A stretch of DNA of 35,444 nucleotides from Planctomycetaceae bacterium (GTDB lineage Bacteria; Planctomycetota; Planctomycetia; Planctomycetales; Planctomycetaceae). The stretch is from assembly GCA_020426515.1 (NCBI GenBank), contig JAGQPW010000033.1, forward strand, positions 1-35,444, given 5' to 3'. A program made the translations under genes and the position numbers. The notes under the pieces were generated by a model, which saw only the letters and a program-made list of their open reading frames with translations, was not told the DNA's origin and did not search any database. Below are positions 25,353 through 34,159 of the stretch, one piece after another. How positions within the stretch are numbered: the first letter of the stretch is position 1; the number at the start of each line of letters is the position of its first letter.

Positions 25353-27047
25353 ATGTGCAAGCATTCCTCCCGATTCTCTCAGTGTAACGGTTCTCCGGTG
25401 ATGACCGCCCGAATTTTCCTACGGACGCGCCTGACTCCGCTGCTGTTGTTCGTGCTGTCCATTTGTGGTTGCGCAACCCGTAACCACAGTGTTCAAAGCG
25501 AGGTGCAGCCCAAGGATCGTGATCCGATTTCCATCGCAGCTCAGTCACCACCAAAGGTCGATGGTGACAGCGATCATGCTCAGGAAACGCAATCGTCCAT
25601 TCGCCTCACAGCGACCGACGAATCAGATCTGCTGGGGCCATCGATCGTCGCCCCGGAATCCGAATTGCCTCCCGCACCTGGGCCAGCCACCGATGAGTTG
25701 CCCGATCCGGTAACGGCAGTCACGCTGGACAAAGTGATTGAGTCGGTCTACTTCAGCTATCCATTGCTGGAATCGGCTCTGTATTCGCGGAACATTGCCG
25801 AGGGCGAGCAGCTCGCCGCATGGGGAGAGTTTGACCTCAAACTCAAAGCCTCCACAGCGAATGGTCCGGTAGGATACTACGAGACCTATCGCCACACGAT
25901 TGGTGCAACGCAACCGACCTGGAACGGGGGGGAGGTTTTCGCCGGATATCGCGTGGGGCGTGGCTACTATCAACCCTGGTACCTGGAACGCCAGACCAAC
26001 GATGGCGGTGAGTTCAAAGTCGGTGCCAGTATTCCGCTGTTGAGAAACCGAGATATCGACGATCGACGTGCCGGTGTCTGGAACAGCGATTACGGTCGGC
26101 AAATCGCCGAACCGGACATTCAGGCCCAGCTCATTGGATTCGTGCTGGAAGCTTCCTATGTATACTGGGATTGGGTTGCCGCATCGCGCAAGCAGGAAAT
26201 TTACAGCAACCTTCTCCGTCTGGCCGAAGACCGCATGGAACGAATTCGGCGGCAGGTGGAAGAGGGCTTCCTCGATCCGCCTGAGCTGACGGACAATCGT
26301 CGGCTCGTGGCTGATCGAAAAGCCAAACTCGCCGACGCCCAGCGGAAGTTTCAGCAGACAGGCATCAAGCTGTCGCTCTTTTATCGCGACGCAAACGGGA
26401 AATCGATTATCCCCAGCATCGACAGCCGCCCCACGTTTCCACAGCCGCAACCGATTTCGGAAGACCAGCTCGAATCGGACCTTCTGATTGCCTACCAGAA
26501 CCGTCCTGAACTGGTCCATCTGGACCTGAAGCGACAGCAGCTCAACGTTGATTACGCGAATGCAGAGAATGACCTGCTGCCGAATCTCGATGCCGTCATC
26601 ACCGGATCACAGGATGTCGGACTGCCCACCAGCAGCAAGCGAGACAAGTCACCCTTCGAACTGGAAGCCGGATTGTTTGCCGATGTGCCATTGCAGCGTC
26701 GCAAAGCCCATGGAAAGCTCGCGGCGATTGAAGCCAAGCTGGCGCAGCTGCAAGCCAAGCGGCAACTAACCACAGACAAAATCGCCGTTGAGGTCCGCAA
26801 TGCTTATGTCGCCCTCGACAAGGCATATCAACAGGTCCTGGAAACTCGATTGGCAGTGGCTCTGGCTGAAGATCTTGCACGCCGGGAATCGCGGAACGAG
26901 GAACTTGGGCTGTCCGATATGCTCAAGGTCTCACTGCGCGAACAATATGCTGTGGAGTCCGCTGTGAAGCAGGTTGACGCTTTGACTCAATATCACAAAG
27001 CTCAGGCTGACTACCGCGCCGCGCTGGCCCTCGACCAGCTAAACTAA
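25353..27047 (+). CDS. TolC-family outer-membrane efflux protein, lipoprotein leader
   Basis: Third gene of the export operon, 176 bases after the adaptor. ATG 25353 has AGAAGGAAG upstream, so I kept it, although ATG 25401 would give a more usual leader. The hydrophobic stretch LLLFVLSICGC ends at Cys40, a likely lipidation site. A Pro/Glu-rich linker of about 80 residues follows, then two outer-membrane-efflux repeats with long helices (e.g. EIYSNLLRLAEDRMERIRRQVEEG, LAQLQAKRQLTTDKIAVEVRNAYVALDKAYQQVLETR). The pattern DLLPNLDAVITG and PLQRRKAHGKL matches the TolC superfamily. TolC forms the outer-membrane exit duct for type I secretion and efflux. 564 aa, longer than average because of the linker. 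It converges with the RsbW-like gene. Confidence 0.9.
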   Translation: MCKHSSRFSQCNGSPVMTARIFLRTRLTPLLLFVLSICGCATRNHSVQSEVQPKDRDPISIAAQSPPKVDGDSDHAQETQSSIRLTATDESDLLGPSIVAPESELPPAPGPATDELPDPVTAVTLDKVIESVYFSYPLLESALYSRNIAEGEQLAAWGEFDLKLKASTANGPVGYYETYRHTIGATQPTWNGGEVFAGYRVGRGYYQPWYLERQTNDGGEFKVGASIPLLRNRDIDDRRAGVWNSDYGRQIAEPDIQAQLIGFVLEASYVYWDWVAASRKQEIYSNLLRLAEDRMERIRRQVEEGFLDPPELTDNRRLVADRKAKLADAQRKFQQTGIKLSLFYRDANGKSIIPSIDSRPTFPQPQPISEDQLESDLLIAYQNRPELVHLDLKRQQLNVDYANAENDLLPNLDAVITGSQDVGLPTSSKRDKSPFELEAGLFADVPLQRRKAHGKLAAIEAKLAQLQAKRQLTTDKIAVEVRNAYVALDKAYQQVLETRLAVALAEDLARRESRNEELGLSDMLKVSLREQYAVESAVKQVDALTQYHKAQADYRAALALDQLN

Positions 27048-27159
27048 CTCGAAGCGCAAGCGAGAGAATCAAAATCTGCCCGAAACGCAGGCGAAGGAAA
27101 ACCCAAGCGTCGCAGGCAGGGTAAACGCGCTACGACCTCTTGCCTGGGCTACGGGAACT

Positions 27160-27708
27160 TCACTCCGAGTGACACTGCATTGTCGGGAACTCTGGGTCCG
27201 ACCCGACCGCGACGGAAGCATTCCGCTTAATCAGAGTGACTTCGTTGCCCTTGGAGTTGTATACCACCTCGTCCATGAAGGACCGCATCAGCAGCATGCC
27301 GCGCCCACTGGGCCGATCGAGCGTCTCATCATCTGTCGGATCAGGAATCTGCGAGACGTCAAACCCCGGCCCCTGATCGCGGATTGTGAAGCATCCTTCG
27401 GCCCCGGAAATCCGGCAGTGCAGCCGAACTCGGCGGCGATGAAAGCGAGGATCCTCCTGACGCTGCGCGATCGTTTGTTCAAACAGGTCGTCGCCACTCT
27501 CCCGAAGATCCGAGCTGACCTCGAGATTGCCATGCACAATGGCATTCACCAGCGCCTCTTCTAATGCCACGCTGATTCGAAATCGCCCAGCCAGATCACA
27601 CAGACCCGCGGCTTCGCAGGCATCAAGCAACAGCTCAACGGTCGGCGTGACCTTTGACTTGTCGTTGTCGAGTTCGAACTCGAATCGGTGATCATTGGAT
27701 GGGGACAT
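27160..27708 (-). CDS. RsbW-like ATP-binding (anti-sigma/serine kinase) protein
   Basis: From ATG 27708 (MSPSNDHRFEFEL; AGGGAAG upstream) the protein is 182 aa; starts at ATG 27732 and TTG 27747 are also in frame. It has the GHKL fold of HATPase_c_2: N-box EEALVNAIVHGN (50-61), G1 box DQGPGFD (111-117) and G2 box SGRGMLLMRSFMDEV (134-148). Members act as serine kinases of anti-anti-sigma factors, anti-sigma factors or output partners of stress and polarity switches. An insertion of about 25 residues (ESGDDLFEQTIAQRQEDPRF) sits between the N-box and the G1 strand. No anti-anti-sigma (STAS), phosphatase or sigma-factor gene is adjacent, so its partner must be elsewhere. Confidence 0.9.
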   Translation of the reverse strand: MSPSNDHRFEFELDNDKSKVTPTVELLLDACEAAGLCDLAGRFRISVALEEALVNAIVHGNLEVSSDLRESGDDLFEQTIAQRQEDPRFHRRRVRLHCRISGAEGCFTIRDQGPGFDVSQIPDPTDDETLDRPSGRGMLLMRSFMDEVVYNSKGNEVTLIKRNASVAVGSDPEFPTMQCHSE

Positions 27709-28183
27709 GGAGGCACACTTCCCTGAGATCATCTCGCCACTGGGCAAGAAGCACCAATTTTACTCAGGCAGTTGGTTAGGTTGCCGACAGGACAATACAA
27801 AAATCGCTGCTGGCAACAGGTGATGGAAACTTCGAACGAACTTTCACATCGACAGCCATCACTATTATCGGCTGCCCTCAATTCGTGACCTGCGTCGAAT
27901 GGCCGAAAGGTCGAAGCCTGGATGGGAAATAACGACGGAAATCACGTACAGAGCACGATTTTATACGGATTGTAGCACTCAATTGTCACTCTTTCCTTCC
28001 GAAACTCACCCCGGTTTGTCCCTTTCGAGACCGGGGGATGTTCAACTTTGCCACACTCTTTCGTCTGTAAGCAGCACAACATCAAGCCTTTCGAAACGAC
28101 GAGCCGGAACCTGTTTCGCCTTGTTTGGACTGGAATCTGCGGCCTGATGAAAACCTCGAAGGCCTCTCGCAACGGTGGTCGGT
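27709..28183. other. Intergenic region, 475 bases
   Basis: Lies between the RsbW-like start and the DUF456 stop, both on the minus strand. It should hold the RsbW-like promoter and the DUF456 terminator. It is more AT-rich than its surroundings around 27780-27990. One 82-codon ORF (27899-28147, plus strand) has no SD, no recognisable motif and low-complexity Ser/Thr; I do not call it. No strong hairpin seen. Confidence 0.55.
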
Positions 28184-28738
28184 TTAGCCCATGAAACTCG
28201 AATACGTCACAATCAGCACCATCACAGCGCCCACCACCAGTCGCGAGATCAGCTCCAGTCCTTGCGTCACCTGGTGGTTCATTTGTGGCGGAGACGCGGT
28301 CTCCCGGTAACGTCTGCGTGAATACAGCGTCCCCAGATAGGCACCCGCAGCGGCTCCGGTGATTGCTCCCAGCAACGCGAGTATCGTCCCGATCAGCGGG
28401 ATCCACAGCAGCATCAGTGCCCCAAACAATCCCCCGCTGCCAGCCCCGATGACAGTGTTCTCCAGGCCGGCCAACTGGTTCTGGCGAGCCAGTCGCTGCC
28501 GATGTCTCGCTGCATAGGCCAGCGATTCCCCGAGCAAAGCCAGTGTCGCCAGGAACGCGACCGACCAATAACCAAACCCCAATCCATTGGGTCTGGCCGG
28601 GAAGAAGCTGGCATACAGGGCTGCGAAAGCGACGAGCATCCAGTTGCCAGGCAATCGGCAGACGTTCCCCGCCCAGATCGCCACATTGACAACGATCAGT
28701 CCCAAGCCGCTCAGGTAGTACGCCCAGTCAGGAAGCAT
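28184..28738 (-). CDS. DUF456-family membrane protein (184 aa)
   Basis: Five or so hydrophobic segments: YYLSGLGLIVVNVAIWAG, NWMLVAFAALYASFF, YWSVAFLATLALLGES, a long Gly-rich central pair (GAGSGGLFGALMLLWIPLIG, LALLGAITGAAAGAYLG) and LVVGAVMVLIVTYSSF at the end. The LPGNW near the start and the GXXXG-rich middle with PLIG are the pattern of DUF456 proteins. Function of the family is unknown. ATG 28738 is the only good start. It is 139 bases after the giant cytochrome gene on the same strand, and could be co-transcribed with it. Confidence 0.87.
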   Translation of the reverse strand: MLPDWAYYLSGLGLIVVNVAIWAGNVCRLPGNWMLVAFAALYASFFPARPNGLGFGYWSVAFLATLALLGESLAYAARHRQRLARQNQLAGLENTVIGAGSGGLFGALMLLWIPLIGTILALLGAITGAAAGAYLGTLYSRRRYRETASPPQMNHQVTQGLELISRLVVGAVMVLIVTYSSFMG

Positions 28739-28877
28739 GCGCAGTGAGTCAAAACATTTCCCTCGCGCAGCTTATCGACCGCGGGGGAAGCGATGCGACA
28801 GTAACATCCCCCGCCCCGGAGTCAACGACGTCACAGTCCCAAGCGGAACTGCGACATCGTCACCACCTGAAACCCAA

Positions 28878-31800
28878 CTAACGATTGAACAAGAACGCCG
28901 GGCTGTTGATCAGAGCCCAGGTCAGATCCTGTGCTGTCGTCAACCGGATGTCCTTCAGTTGGCCCGCACTCAACCCGACCGCCCGTTCCAGCCGAGCCAG
29001 TCGCGGGTCCCTGGGTAGCGGCTGACTGACCTCGTCGAGAACCTTCTTCAATTCAACCAGTTTGGGGTCCTCTGGCCGCGGCTTACTCACCTCGGCCAAC
29101 GTCTTCTCCAGCCTGGAGTATTCAGAATCCATCTTGCGATGGTATTCGCTCAGCTCTTTCTTCTGCTCCTCGGTGCGTTCGGCTTCAGCCGTCTGAACGA
29201 TCTTCAAAATGTTCTCCGGAATTCCGAAGTTGATCGGCGGAGCGGCGTTGGTCACTGAGAGGCGGAATCGACCAATCGTGTGATCCTTTCCCTGATACAT
29301 CTGGTCTAAGGTGAAGTGCAAAACGATCTCACCTTCCAGTGTCAGTGGTTCCTTCAACTCAAAGGTCGCCACGCGGTTCTTACCGATTTCCGGACTGGTC
29401 GCCCAACCATTGGCTGAGCTCTTCTTCTCTCCGTCGATGGTCGTGGCCACATCATAATTTTTCTGACTGAAATCGGCCTGGGCATTCTGGAGCACAAGCG
29501 TTTGCTTCTCTTCGGGCTTCCCCTTCGACCAAGCCTCGACAGTGAACTCCGTCAGCACAAAGTTGCCGTTACTTGCTCGCCCCGGGCCATTCGAAGGCAG
29601 GCGCGGATCCGCAAACAACTGCAACTTGATCCCCGTAATCCCCGTCAGGCTGGTTTCCGCAGTGACAGTGTAGTTCCCGGTCCGGTCATTGGGCCCCGTC
29701 ACAAAGATGGAGTTGTCCTCTTCACGTTCCAGCTTGGCCTTGGTGGTGGACTTCAGCTCGCGTGGCTCAAGAATCGTCCATTCCGTCTCTCCGGAAGCAA
29801 CCCCCTGCTCCCAGGCGGCCAGCTTCTCCGGCAGAGACGCCTTGTAGTCTTCCAAGGCCTTCGTCGCGGCGGCAATCTTCTCCTGACGAGCCTTCTCGGC
29901 TGCCTCTTCCCGCTCACGAATCGGCTCCCAGTAGGCATCGTATACCTGCTGTGCAGCCGCGATGGCCTGCTCCCGCTTCGCTTCCTTTAGTGCCAGCACC
30001 GGAGCGATCGACTCGCGATAGGCCGCCAGTTCCTGCTCCAGTTGCTGATGCCCGGCCTGCAGGTCCTGCATCAACTGCACGGTCGCGGCAATCTCATCCG
30101 AGTGAGCCGGACGGTTCAGAACCCGCATGAAGATCTCATTGATCAGATCCGCATCGTCGGGAATCTCTTTCACGAGTTTCGCGATGGCATTGTCCGGCTG
30201 AGAAATTGCCTCACTGACCGTCGGGCCGTTCATCAGCGACATAATTGGCCCCAGTTGCAGATCAGCCGACCGTTCGCATTCGCAGGCCGACTCCCGGACG
30301 GGACGCCCCAGCGTCGCCAGGAAATTGTCCGCCAACTCCACACCGACATCGGGCAATGCGGCGGCACGTGTTCCCGCAGGCACACCGGGAATCGTCATGC
30401 GGGCTCCGGTCACCGTGTAAACCGAATCGTACAGCACCTCGGCTGGCAGTCGTTTCGGCATGCCATGGGAATAGTTGGTCACATCGTCGGCATTCCAGTC
30501 GTTGGTGGCGACCGACAGCTGGTAGGTGCGGCTCTGGCAAATCGTGCGCATCAGGAATCGAACATCGAATCCAGACTCAATAAACCGCTCGGTCAGCCAA
30601 TCGAGCAGTTCCGGATTCGAGGGCGGATTTCCAGCACGAATGTCGTCGATGGGTTCAATCAGCCCTACCCCCAGCAGGTAGCCCCAAATTCGGTTGGCAT
30701 AGCTGCGGGCAAAGTAGTCGTTATCGGGATTGGTGATCCAGGTCGCCAGATGCAACCGCCGAGTCCCCTCCTCGGCCACTGGTATTTCGCGGTCGTACGG
30801 CACAAGAGGAGCCGTCACTTCCCCGGTGCGGTCATGCTTGATCTCGCCGCTGTCGTTGTCAAAGACCACTTCCCACAACGGCTTGGCTCCCTCGACGGCC
30901 GTTCCGCCAATGTTGCCGTCCTTGTTCTCTGGATCCCGTTTCAACCCCACCTGACTGAAGAACGCAGCCGTCTGGTAGTACTGGTCCTGGGTCCAGCGTT
31001 CGAATGGATGGTCGTGGCACTTGTTGCAATTGAACCGCACTCCGAGGAACAGGTGCGTTGTGTTCTCCATCATTTCCGTCGGCTCGCGAAGAATCTTGTA
31101 GTACGACGCGGCCGGGTGAACTTTGTTTGACCCATCAGCGATGAGAATCTGACGGCAAAACTCGTCATACGGTGTGTTCGCCGCAACCTGTTCGCGAATC
31201 CAGCCGCGGAACAGCTTCGCCCCTTCCGCCCCAAGAAACTTCCGGTTGACCTGCAGCAGGTCCGCCCACTTGTTGGTCCAGTAATCGACAAACGCTTCGG
31301 AACCAATCAGTTCATCAACCAGAGCATTTCGCTTTTCCCGGGTGGGACGCGAATCGGCCAGGAACGCACGCACGGCGTCGGCCGTTGGAGGCAATCCCGT
31401 CAGGTCCAGCGAGACACGACGAATGAACTCATCATCCGTGCACAGGCCCGAAGGCGCAATCTTCATCCGCTGCCACTTCGCTTCGACGAGTTTGTCGATT
31501 TCATTCCAGGTTTCCGGTTCCTGCCATACAAATCCCGTGCGATCTCCCATCACGGTCAGTGTGGTGGCGGCGTAACGCCCTTCAAAGCGAGCCAGCAGTG
31601 GCGATTCTCCGCGACGGATGGCGGTCACAATTCCGGCCCGGTTGATTTCGGCACATTCGGTGTTGCCACTATCGATGTAGGCTTCTCCGGACACATCGCG
31701 TATGGAACCGTCTGAATATGTCGCCACGACGCGCATCTGCTGACGGGCCCCAATCCGCTGCACCACCGGGTTCTCGGGCTCCAGGCGAATGCTCTCCACG

Positions 31801-33989
31801 CGCGGAACATTCAGATCGAGCTGAGCCCCTTCGGCAATCCAGCGCCGGACGGTTTCATAATACGGATGCCCGGGCGTAGTGAGCTGACCACCAAAATGGG
31901 GGACCGCTCCGGTAGCTTTCAGCAACATCAGGCTGTTGTCAGGCGACGCCACATTTGTTCGACGAGACTTCACATCATCAGTAAAAGCCCGCACATCGTA
32001 GATGGGATCATATCCACGCAGAGAAAGCTTAAATCCGTTCTTGCCATCTTTCGCACCGTGGCAGGTTCCCTGATTGCACCCCATCCGGGACAGCAAAGGG
32101 TTCACATCTTGAATAAAGCTGACGGGGCCGGAATTCGTCTGACCGGAAACCTTGATGGGGATCACAACAGTTTGCCCATCGAGAGCGACAGTCAATGTTG
32201 CCTCACCATCCTTCAATGCCGTCACGCGACCACGAGAGCTCAAACTCGCTGCATCGCCCGAAAGCGTCAACTTGCCGATGCGAGTCACGTCCACCGCGTC
32301 TCCCGTATCGAGCGTCGCGGTCACCAGTACCTGGGCGTAAGCATGCGGTCCATGCAGGTCAACCTGCTGTGGAATGACCGTCAATTGCGTCACCTTCGTC
32401 CCCGAGGGAAGTGCCTCGGGCGCGGGAACGCCGTCGCCAGCTTCAGCATGAGCAGGATTGTGCTCCGCCTGAGTCAGTCCGTCACCGGGCGACAATTCGA
32501 TCGGAGCAAACTCCTTCACGATCGTCCCATCAGCTGGATTGAGCAGTCGAATGGTGCCATCGGCACCGGCTGCCGCGATCGCGGATCCATCGGGCGCGTA
32601 GCTTAGGGCATACACACCGCCCGGAATCTCTGTCTGGGTCAGTACACCAACATCTGCTGTCACATAGGCTTCCAGCTTGTCCTTCTCTTCCTGGTTCTGT
32701 TGAGACACGGTCTTCTGAACGATGCCCTTGATGTCATCGGGCATCGCCGGATCAAAGTCCGCCTTGCATGTGAAGACCTGCCCTTTCCCATCCAGGCTGG
32801 ACCCGCAGGCAACAGACTTGCCATCCGGAGCATACGCCACGCCATAGATGCGTCCCACCATGGGAGGGAAGCGTCGAATCAGATTGGCATCATCACCAAT
32901 CACGCGTTTCGTAATGCGTTCCATGCGATAAATGCGAGGCACTCCGTCCGAACCGCCCACGAGCACTTCATCTCGCTCGGGATGTCGGGCCAGTGCGGAG
33001 ATGCCCCCTTTCAGGGCACCGGGCGTAATGGATGTCACGTTGTCGACAAACCGCTGCGTTCCCACTTCGTACAATTTGGTCGCCATGTCCCGACCCACCG
33101 AGACGATCTTCGAACCATCAACCGAAAAGACCGTCGCCAGCGGCCAGTCATCATGAGCCCCGTTGAAAAAGACCTGTTCCCCCGTTTCCGCATTGAACCC
33201 GCGAACTGTGTTGTCCACACAGCCAATCGCAACCAGTGTCCCATCGGGTGACCAGCTCACACCATAAGTGGTGTCGAAGGTGACCGGCACAGACAGCGCC
33301 AGCTTGGGGCTTGTCCCGGCTGGTTCGCCGAGATTCCAGATCTGCAATTCCCCCATCCGACCGGGCTTGCCGCCGCTCACGGCGAGTCGCTTGCCATCCG
33401 GAGAAAACGCAACGGCTTCAATGCGTTCGGAAACCCCAATCAAACGGGCTACGAGCCCCGAGCCGTCAGCGCGATGCAGCAGCACTTCGTGGAATCCGGA
33501 AATCGCCAGCAAAGTTTTATCCGGCGAATACGCCAGCGACGTCACAATCGGCGGGCGGGTATACATGGGGGGATGTTCGAGATCGTAGCGCTGCCGGGCA
33601 TTGTCCGGCGTATCGTCCTTTGCCCCCTGGGTGATCCAGCGGCGAACCAGTTCGATTTCCGGCGCCGTCAACGCAGGTTTCCCCTTGGGCATTTCTGCCT
33701 CGCCGTCGGCATTGGGCGTAATGAGACTCAGCAGATAACTCTCTTCTGGATTTCCCGGAACGATCGCTGCATCGCCGCTCTCGCCTCCTTTGATCAGGTC
33801 GGCCATGTCCGTCATGACATAGGCACCACTCGACTTCGCCGGCTGATGACAGCCCTGGCAATGGGCCTGAAAAATCGGCCGCAGGTCTTTGTAGTAGCTG
33901 ACCGGAGCAGACGGCTCATCGGCGGAGACAATCCAGGGGCCGCAGCAAACAGCAAAGGCCCACAACGTGAGAAGTCGTTGCATTGACAT
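28878..33989 (-). CDS. Giant secreted cytochrome / WD40 / DUF1549-DUF1553 protein (1703 aa)
   Basis: Signal peptide at 1-23 (LLTLWAFAVCCGPWIVSADE). The first heme-binding domain (PSCyt1) has CQGCH at 44-48. WD40-type repeats follow (about 145-490; motifs such as AVAFSPDGKRLAVSGG and GVSWSPDGTLVAIGCVDN), then Ig-like (BIG2) segments around 530-620 and 725-800. A second cysteine motif CNQGTCH lies near 637-643 (C-X4-CH). DUF1549/PSCyt2 (about 830-1040) has CNKCHDHPFERW near 986, and DUF1553/PSD1 starts about 1090. DUF1553 seems interrupted: after FMRVLNRP (about 1287) come a coiled coil, a beta-rich region and another helix, before the usual ending LTWALINSPAFLFNR. These proteins are abundant in Planctomycetes, often near sulfatases or DUF1501 genes, and are thought to act in extracytoplasmic carbohydrate or redox chemistry; function is unproven. 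ATG 33989 and 33983 are both possible starts. Confidence 0.93.
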   Translation of the reverse strand: MSMQRLLTLWAFAVCCGPWIVSADEPSAPVSYYKDLRPIFQAHCQGCHQPAKSSGAYVMTDMADLIKGGESGDAAIVPGNPEESYLLSLITPNADGEAEMPKGKPALTAPEIELVRRWITQGAKDDTPDNARQRYDLEHPPMYTRPPIVTSLAYSPDKTLLAISGFHEVLLHRADGSGLVARLIGVSERIEAVAFSPDGKRLAVSGGKPGRMGELQIWNLGEPAGTSPKLALSVPVTFDTTYGVSWSPDGTLVAIGCVDNTVRGFNAETGEQVFFNGAHDDWPLATVFSVDGSKIVSVGRDMATKLYEVGTQRFVDNVTSITPGALKGGISALARHPERDEVLVGGSDGVPRIYRMERITKRVIGDDANLIRRFPPMVGRIYGVAYAPDGKSVACGSSLDGKGQVFTCKADFDPAMPDDIKGIVQKTVSQQNQEEKDKLEAYVTADVGVLTQTEIPGGVYALSYAPDGSAIAAAGADGTIRLLNPADGTIVKEFAPIELSPGDGLTQAEHNPAHAEAGDGVPAPEALPSGTKVTQLTVIPQQVDLHGPHAYAQVLVTATLDTGDAVDVTRIGKLTLSGDAASLSSRGRVTALKDGEATLTVALDGQTVVIPIKVSGQTNSGPVSFIQDVNPLLSRMGCNQGTCHGAKDGKNGFKLSLRGYDPIYDVRAFTDDVKSRRTNVASPDNSLMLLKATGAVPHFGGQLTTPGHPYYETVRRWIAEGAQLDLNVPRVESIRLEPENPVVQRIGARQQMRVVATYSDGSIRDVSGEAYIDSGNTECAEINRAGIVTAIRRGESPLLARFEGRYAATTLTVMGDRTGFVWQEPETWNEIDKLVEAKWQRMKIAPSGLCTDDEFIRRVSLDLTGLPPTADAVRAFLADSRPTREKRNALVDELIGSEAFVDYWTNKWADLLQVNRKFLGAEGAKLFRGWIREQVAANTPYDEFCRQILIADGSNKVHPAASYYKILREPTEMMENTTHLFLGVRFNCNKCHDHPFERWTQDQYYQTAAFFSQVGLKRDPENKDGNIGGTAVEGAKPLWEVVFDNDSGEIKHDRTGEVTAPLVPYDREIPVAEEGTRRLHLATWITNPDNDYFARSYANRIWGYLLGVGLIEPIDDIRAGNPPSNPELLDWLTERFIESGFDVRFLMRTICQSRTYQLSVATNDWNADDVTNYSHGMPKRLPAEVLYDSVYTVTGARMTIPGVPAGTRAAALPDVGVELADNFLATLGRPVRESACECERSADLQLGPIMSLMNGPTVSEAISQPDNAIAKLVKEIPDDADLINEIFMRVLNRPAHSDEIAATVQLMQDLQAGHQQLEQELAAYRESIAPVLALKEAKREQAIAAAQQVYDAYWEPIREREEAAEKARQEKIAAATKALEDYKASLPEKLAAWEQGVASGETEWTILEPRELKSTTKAKLEREEDNSIFVTGPNDRTGNYTVTAETSLTGITGIKLQLFADPRLPSNGPGRASNGNFVLTEFTVEAWSKGKPEEKQTLVLQNAQADFSQKNYDVATTIDGEKKSSANGWATSPEIGKNRVATFELKEPLTLEGEIVLHFTLDQMYQGKDHTIGRFRLSVTNAAPPINFGIPENILKIVQTAEAERTEEQKKELSEYHRKMDSEYSRLEKTLAEVSKPRPEDPKLVELKKVLDEVSQPLPRDPRLARLERAVGLSAGQLKDIRLTTAQDLTWALINSPAFLFNR

Positions 33990-34113
33990 AGTGCGTTGAA
34001 TCAGGACTCAAGAGGCAGGAAACTGCCCGGGGTACCTCGCGGCACCACAGGCCATGAGTCACCAGTCCACCATCCAGGACGCAGGAGGGGTAGCCGTTCT
34101 ATCGGCAGGCGGG

Positions 34114-34130
34114 GCCCTCACAGGGAGGGC
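34114..34130 (-). terminator. Small hairpin between NagA-like gene and giant cytochrome gene
   Basis: Six-base-pair stem GCCCTC/GAGGGC with a five-base loop, 30 bases past the NagA-like stop on the minus strand. No T-run on that strand; weak candidate. Confidence 0.25.
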
Positions 34131-34159
34131 TGACAGGCCGTCCGTCGACGACCCATCAA

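Noticed and set aside
27899-28147. Plus-strand ORF of 82 codons in a gene-poor gap
   Set aside because: No SD, no motif, Ser/Thr/Leu-rich low complexity, and opposite in direction to both neighbours. Left uncalled, though it cannot be fully excluded.
30042-31130. Plus-strand open frame of 362 codons, and a similar one at 31866-32606
   Set aside because: Both are antisense to the giant cytochrome gene, whose frame is supported by many motifs along its full length.
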